Assembly (NCBI RefSeq): GCF_900116705.1
Contig: NZ_FPBP01000007.1
Location: forward strand, 124,001-188,000
Direction: 5' to 3'
Length of the DNA: 64,000 bases
From: Halomonas korlensis
Lineage (GTDB): Bacteria > Pseudomonadota > Gammaproteobacteria > Pseudomonadales > Halomonadaceae
The translations under genes were made by a program, and so were the position numbers. The notes under the pieces were generated by a model that saw only the letters and a list, made by a program, of their open reading frames with translations, ran no database searches and had not been told where the DNA came from. Numbering within the stretch: the stretch's first letter is position 1; each line of letters opens with the position of its first letter. This document shows, piece by piece, positions 62,217-64,000 of this stretch.

Positions 62217-62804
62217 ATGACGCAACGAATCCTGATCCTGCAAGGGCATCCGGACCGCCATATTCCGCACTACTGCCACGCCTTGGCGGATCGTTATCGC
62301 CAGGGTGCCGAGGCCAGTGGTCATGAAGTCCGCCTGATCGAGATCGCCGCCCTTGATGTGCCGCTGCTGGAGAGTCAGCGGGCGTGGCAGGATGGCGAAC
62401 TTCCCGCCAGCCTTAAGGAAGCGCAGGACGCCATCCGCTGGTGCCAGCATCTGGTGCTGGTGTTCCCGCTATGGCTCGGCGACATACCCGCACTGGTAAA
62501 GGCCTTCCTCGAGCAGGTCATGCGCCCCGGGTTCGCCTTCGAGTTCGTGGAAGGCAACCCGCTGGGCAAGAAGGGCCTGACCGGGCGCTCGGCAAGAATC
62601 GTCGTCACCATGGGCATGCCCGCGCTGGTCTATCGCCATCTCTACCGTGCCCATAGCGTCAAGTCGCTGGAGCGCAACATCCTGGGCTTCGTGGGATTTT
62701 CCCCGGTGCGCGAGACCCTGGTCGGCAGCGTCGAGGGCACAAGCGACGCGGCCCGCGAGAAGTGGCTCAACCGGCTCGGCAAACTGGGCGCCAAGGGTGA
62801 ATAA
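62217..62804 (+). CDS. Flavodoxin-fold NAD(P)H oxidoreductase
   Basis: 195 residues: LILQGHPDRHIPHYCHALAD, LDVPLLESQRAWQDGELPAS and LVLVFPLWLGDIPALVKAFL are typical of flavodoxin-like-2 / NQO1-type FMN proteins. MGMPALVYRHLYRAHSVKSL is also family-like. It probably reduces quinones or similar acceptors. AAGGAG lies about ten bases before ATG 62217. Confidence 0.9.
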   Translation: MTQRILILQGHPDRHIPHYCHALADRYRQGAEASGHEVRLIEIAALDVPLLESQRAWQDGELPASLKEAQDAIRWCQHLVLVFPLWLGDIPALVKAFLEQVMRPGFAFEFVEGNPLGKKGLTGRSARIVVTMGMPALVYRHLYRAHSVKSLERNILGFVGFSPVRETLVGSVEGTSDAAREKWLNRLGKLGAKGE

Positions 62805-62846
62805 GCCTGGCTGACGTCTCGAAACGCTCAGAAATGTTCGGAAAAC

Positions 62847-64000
62847 TCAAAAAAGTCCCAGCTGGCGATCGATCAGCGCCGTGAAATCGTCGCCCACGAA
62901 CGGCAGGATGGCGTCCGCCACCGGCTGTAGCTGTCGCGTCAGGTAGTGCTGGTAATCGAGCGCCGAACGCCGGTCTTCCAGCGGTTCCGGCCCAGACATC
63001 GTCATCACGTAGCGAATCCAGCCGCCGTTCTGGTACTGCCGCGGCCGCCCCAGCGCCTGGTTGTATTCGTCGGCTAGCCGCGCGGCGCGCACATGAGGTG
63101 GCACGTTGCGCTGGTAATCGCCCAGCCGCCGGCGCAGTCGCTTGCGATAGACCAGCAGTTCGTTGCACTCGCCCGCCAGGGTGGCACGCACCGTGTCGCG
63201 CAGGTAATCGCGGTAAGGCGCGCCGATGAAGATGCGCCGATAGAGCTCCTGCTGGAACTGCTTGGCCAGGGGCGTCCAGTCGCTACGTACCGTTTCCAGG
63301 CCCTTGAAGACCAACCGCTCGCGGCCGTCCGGCGCTTTCACCAGCCCGGCATAGCGTTTCTTGCTGCCGGCCTCGGCGCCGCGAATGGTCGGCATCAGAA
63401 AACGGCGAAAATGCGTCTCGAACTGCAGCTCCAGCGCGCTTTCCAGCCCCAGTTCGGCACGCAGGTGCTCCCGCCACCAGCCATTGACGTGCTCCACCAG
63501 CCGCTGGCCGACAGCAGCCGCCTGCGACTCGTCATGAGCCTCGCCCAGCCACACGAAGGTGGAGTCGGTATCCCCATAGATAACGGTATATCCTTCGGCC
63601 TCGATCAGCTCGCGGGTCCGGCGCATGATCTCGTGGCCGCGCAGGGTAATCGACGAGGTCAGGCGCGAGTCGAAGAAGCGGCAACCCTTGGCGCCCAGCA
63701 CGCCGTAGAAGCTGTTCATGATAATCTTGAGCGCCTGCGAGAGCGGCAGATTGTCAGCCCGCTTGGCAGCCTCGCGCCCATCCCAGACGCTCGCCACCAT
63801 CGCCGGCAGGCAATGCCGTGTGCGCGAGAAGCGCGCCCCGCCGAAGCCCGGCACCGTTTGGCGCTCATCGCGCTGATGCAGTCCTTCCACCAGCCCTACC
63901 GGGTCGATCAGGAAGGTGCGGATGATCGACGGATAGAGGCTCTTGTAATCGAGCACCAGCACGGAATCATAGAGGCCGGGCCGCGAATCCATGACGAAGC
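62847..64000 (-). CDS. polB: DNA polymerase II (PolB), C-terminal part
   Basis: The 3' end of a family B polymerase; the 5' part continues past the window. Motif A SVLVLDYKSLYPSIIRTF, motif B LKIIMNSFYGVLGAKGCRFF and motif C IYGDTDSTFVWL are intact. The thumb segment (KRYAGLVKAPDGRERLVFKG, LYRRIFIGAPYRDYLRDTVR) is like E. coli Pol II, which is SOS-induced and acts in translesion and replication restart. Confidence 0.94.
   Translation of the reverse strand, partial: FVMDSRPGLYDSVLVLDYKSLYPSIIRTFLIDPVGLVEGLHQRDERQTVPGFGGARFSRTRHCLPAMVASVWDGREAAKRADNLPLSQALKIIMNSFYGVLGAKGCRFFDSRLTSSITLRGHEIMRRTRELIEAEGYTVIYGDTDSTFVWLGEAHDESQAAAVGQRLVEHVNGWWREHLRAELGLESALELQFETHFRRFLMPTIRGAEAGSKKRYAGLVKAPDGRERLVFKGLETVRSDWTPLAKQFQQELYRRIFIGAPYRDYLRDTVRATLAGECNELLVYRKRLRRRLGDYQRNVPPHVRAARLADEYNQALGRPRQYQNGGWIRYVMTMSGPEPLEDRRSALDYQHYLTRQLQPVADAILPFVGDDFTALIDRQLGLF

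Overview
The window is a GC-rich gammaproteobacterial chromosome segment that most resembles Halomonas or another Halomonadaceae. The grounds are gene content and codon style: an OsmC-YcaO fusion, a TRAP gluconate locus, a tro-type metal ABC operon, MscS and CPA1 ion handling, and PolB. No tRNA, rRNA, CRISPR array, prophage or intact insertion sequence was seen. Assignments come from reading translations and motifs by eye; no database search was run.

Layout. 1-2348: minus-strand genes (DUF1772-like membrane protein, EamA exporter, methyltransferase, GNAT). 2349-2751: decayed DNA with remnants of a ycaO-like and a threonine-dehydratase-like gene. 2752-5268: a divergent truncated haemoglobin / TPR-regulator pair with repeats between them. 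5315-10307: OsmC-YcaO, a PagL-like protein, DUF1330, CIA30 and GNAT. 10308-10682: a second graveyard (CIA30 fragment, IS630 transposase tail). 10683-15122: ADP-ribosylglycohydrolase, a short aconitase, and a two-gene DUF2795 operon whose second protein carries a textbook C2H2 zinc finger. 15206-19419: MscS channel, GlxA-type regulator and divergent methyltransferase. 19549-22552: an ECF42-type sigma factor operon with DGPF/YCII proteins. 22721-25974: ExoD, PLP dehydratase and a NUDIX-metallo-beta-lactamase fusion.

25.9-30 kb: a troABCD-like Mn/Zn/Fe ABC operon with start-stop overlaps; one permease carries a DtxR-like C-terminal domain. 30.2-34.8 kb: dctPQM-gntK-gntR, a gluconate (or related sugar acid) TRAP uptake and phosphorylation operon with its own LacI-family repressor. 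A good promoter and tandem operator-like sites lie upstream of dctP. 35-43.3 kb: acyltransferase-like membrane protein and OB-like lipoprotein, then divergently ChaN-PDZ, an M1-like peptidase, a glutaredoxin-like protein, a frameshifted ClC transporter and a PotD-like binding protein. 43.3-51.5 kb: methyltransferase and GFA, GGCT, DUF503, PRC-barrel, CPA1 antiporter, parvulin, DUF6494, a YadGH-like ABC exporter and NdpA. 51.5-64 kb: a third graveyard (IS5-type tail, 9-bp repeat), GGDEF cyclase, Hsp20-Lon, erythromycin-esterase-like protein, an epimerase-SPW-VKOR fusion, ABC exporter, flavodoxin-fold oxidoreductase and the 3' part of polB.

The most unusual items are the zinc-finger/DUF2795 operon, the epimerase-SPW-VKOR fusion, the G7-tract frameshift in the ClC gene, and intergenic spacers that preserve pieces of paralogues of genes still intact in the same window.
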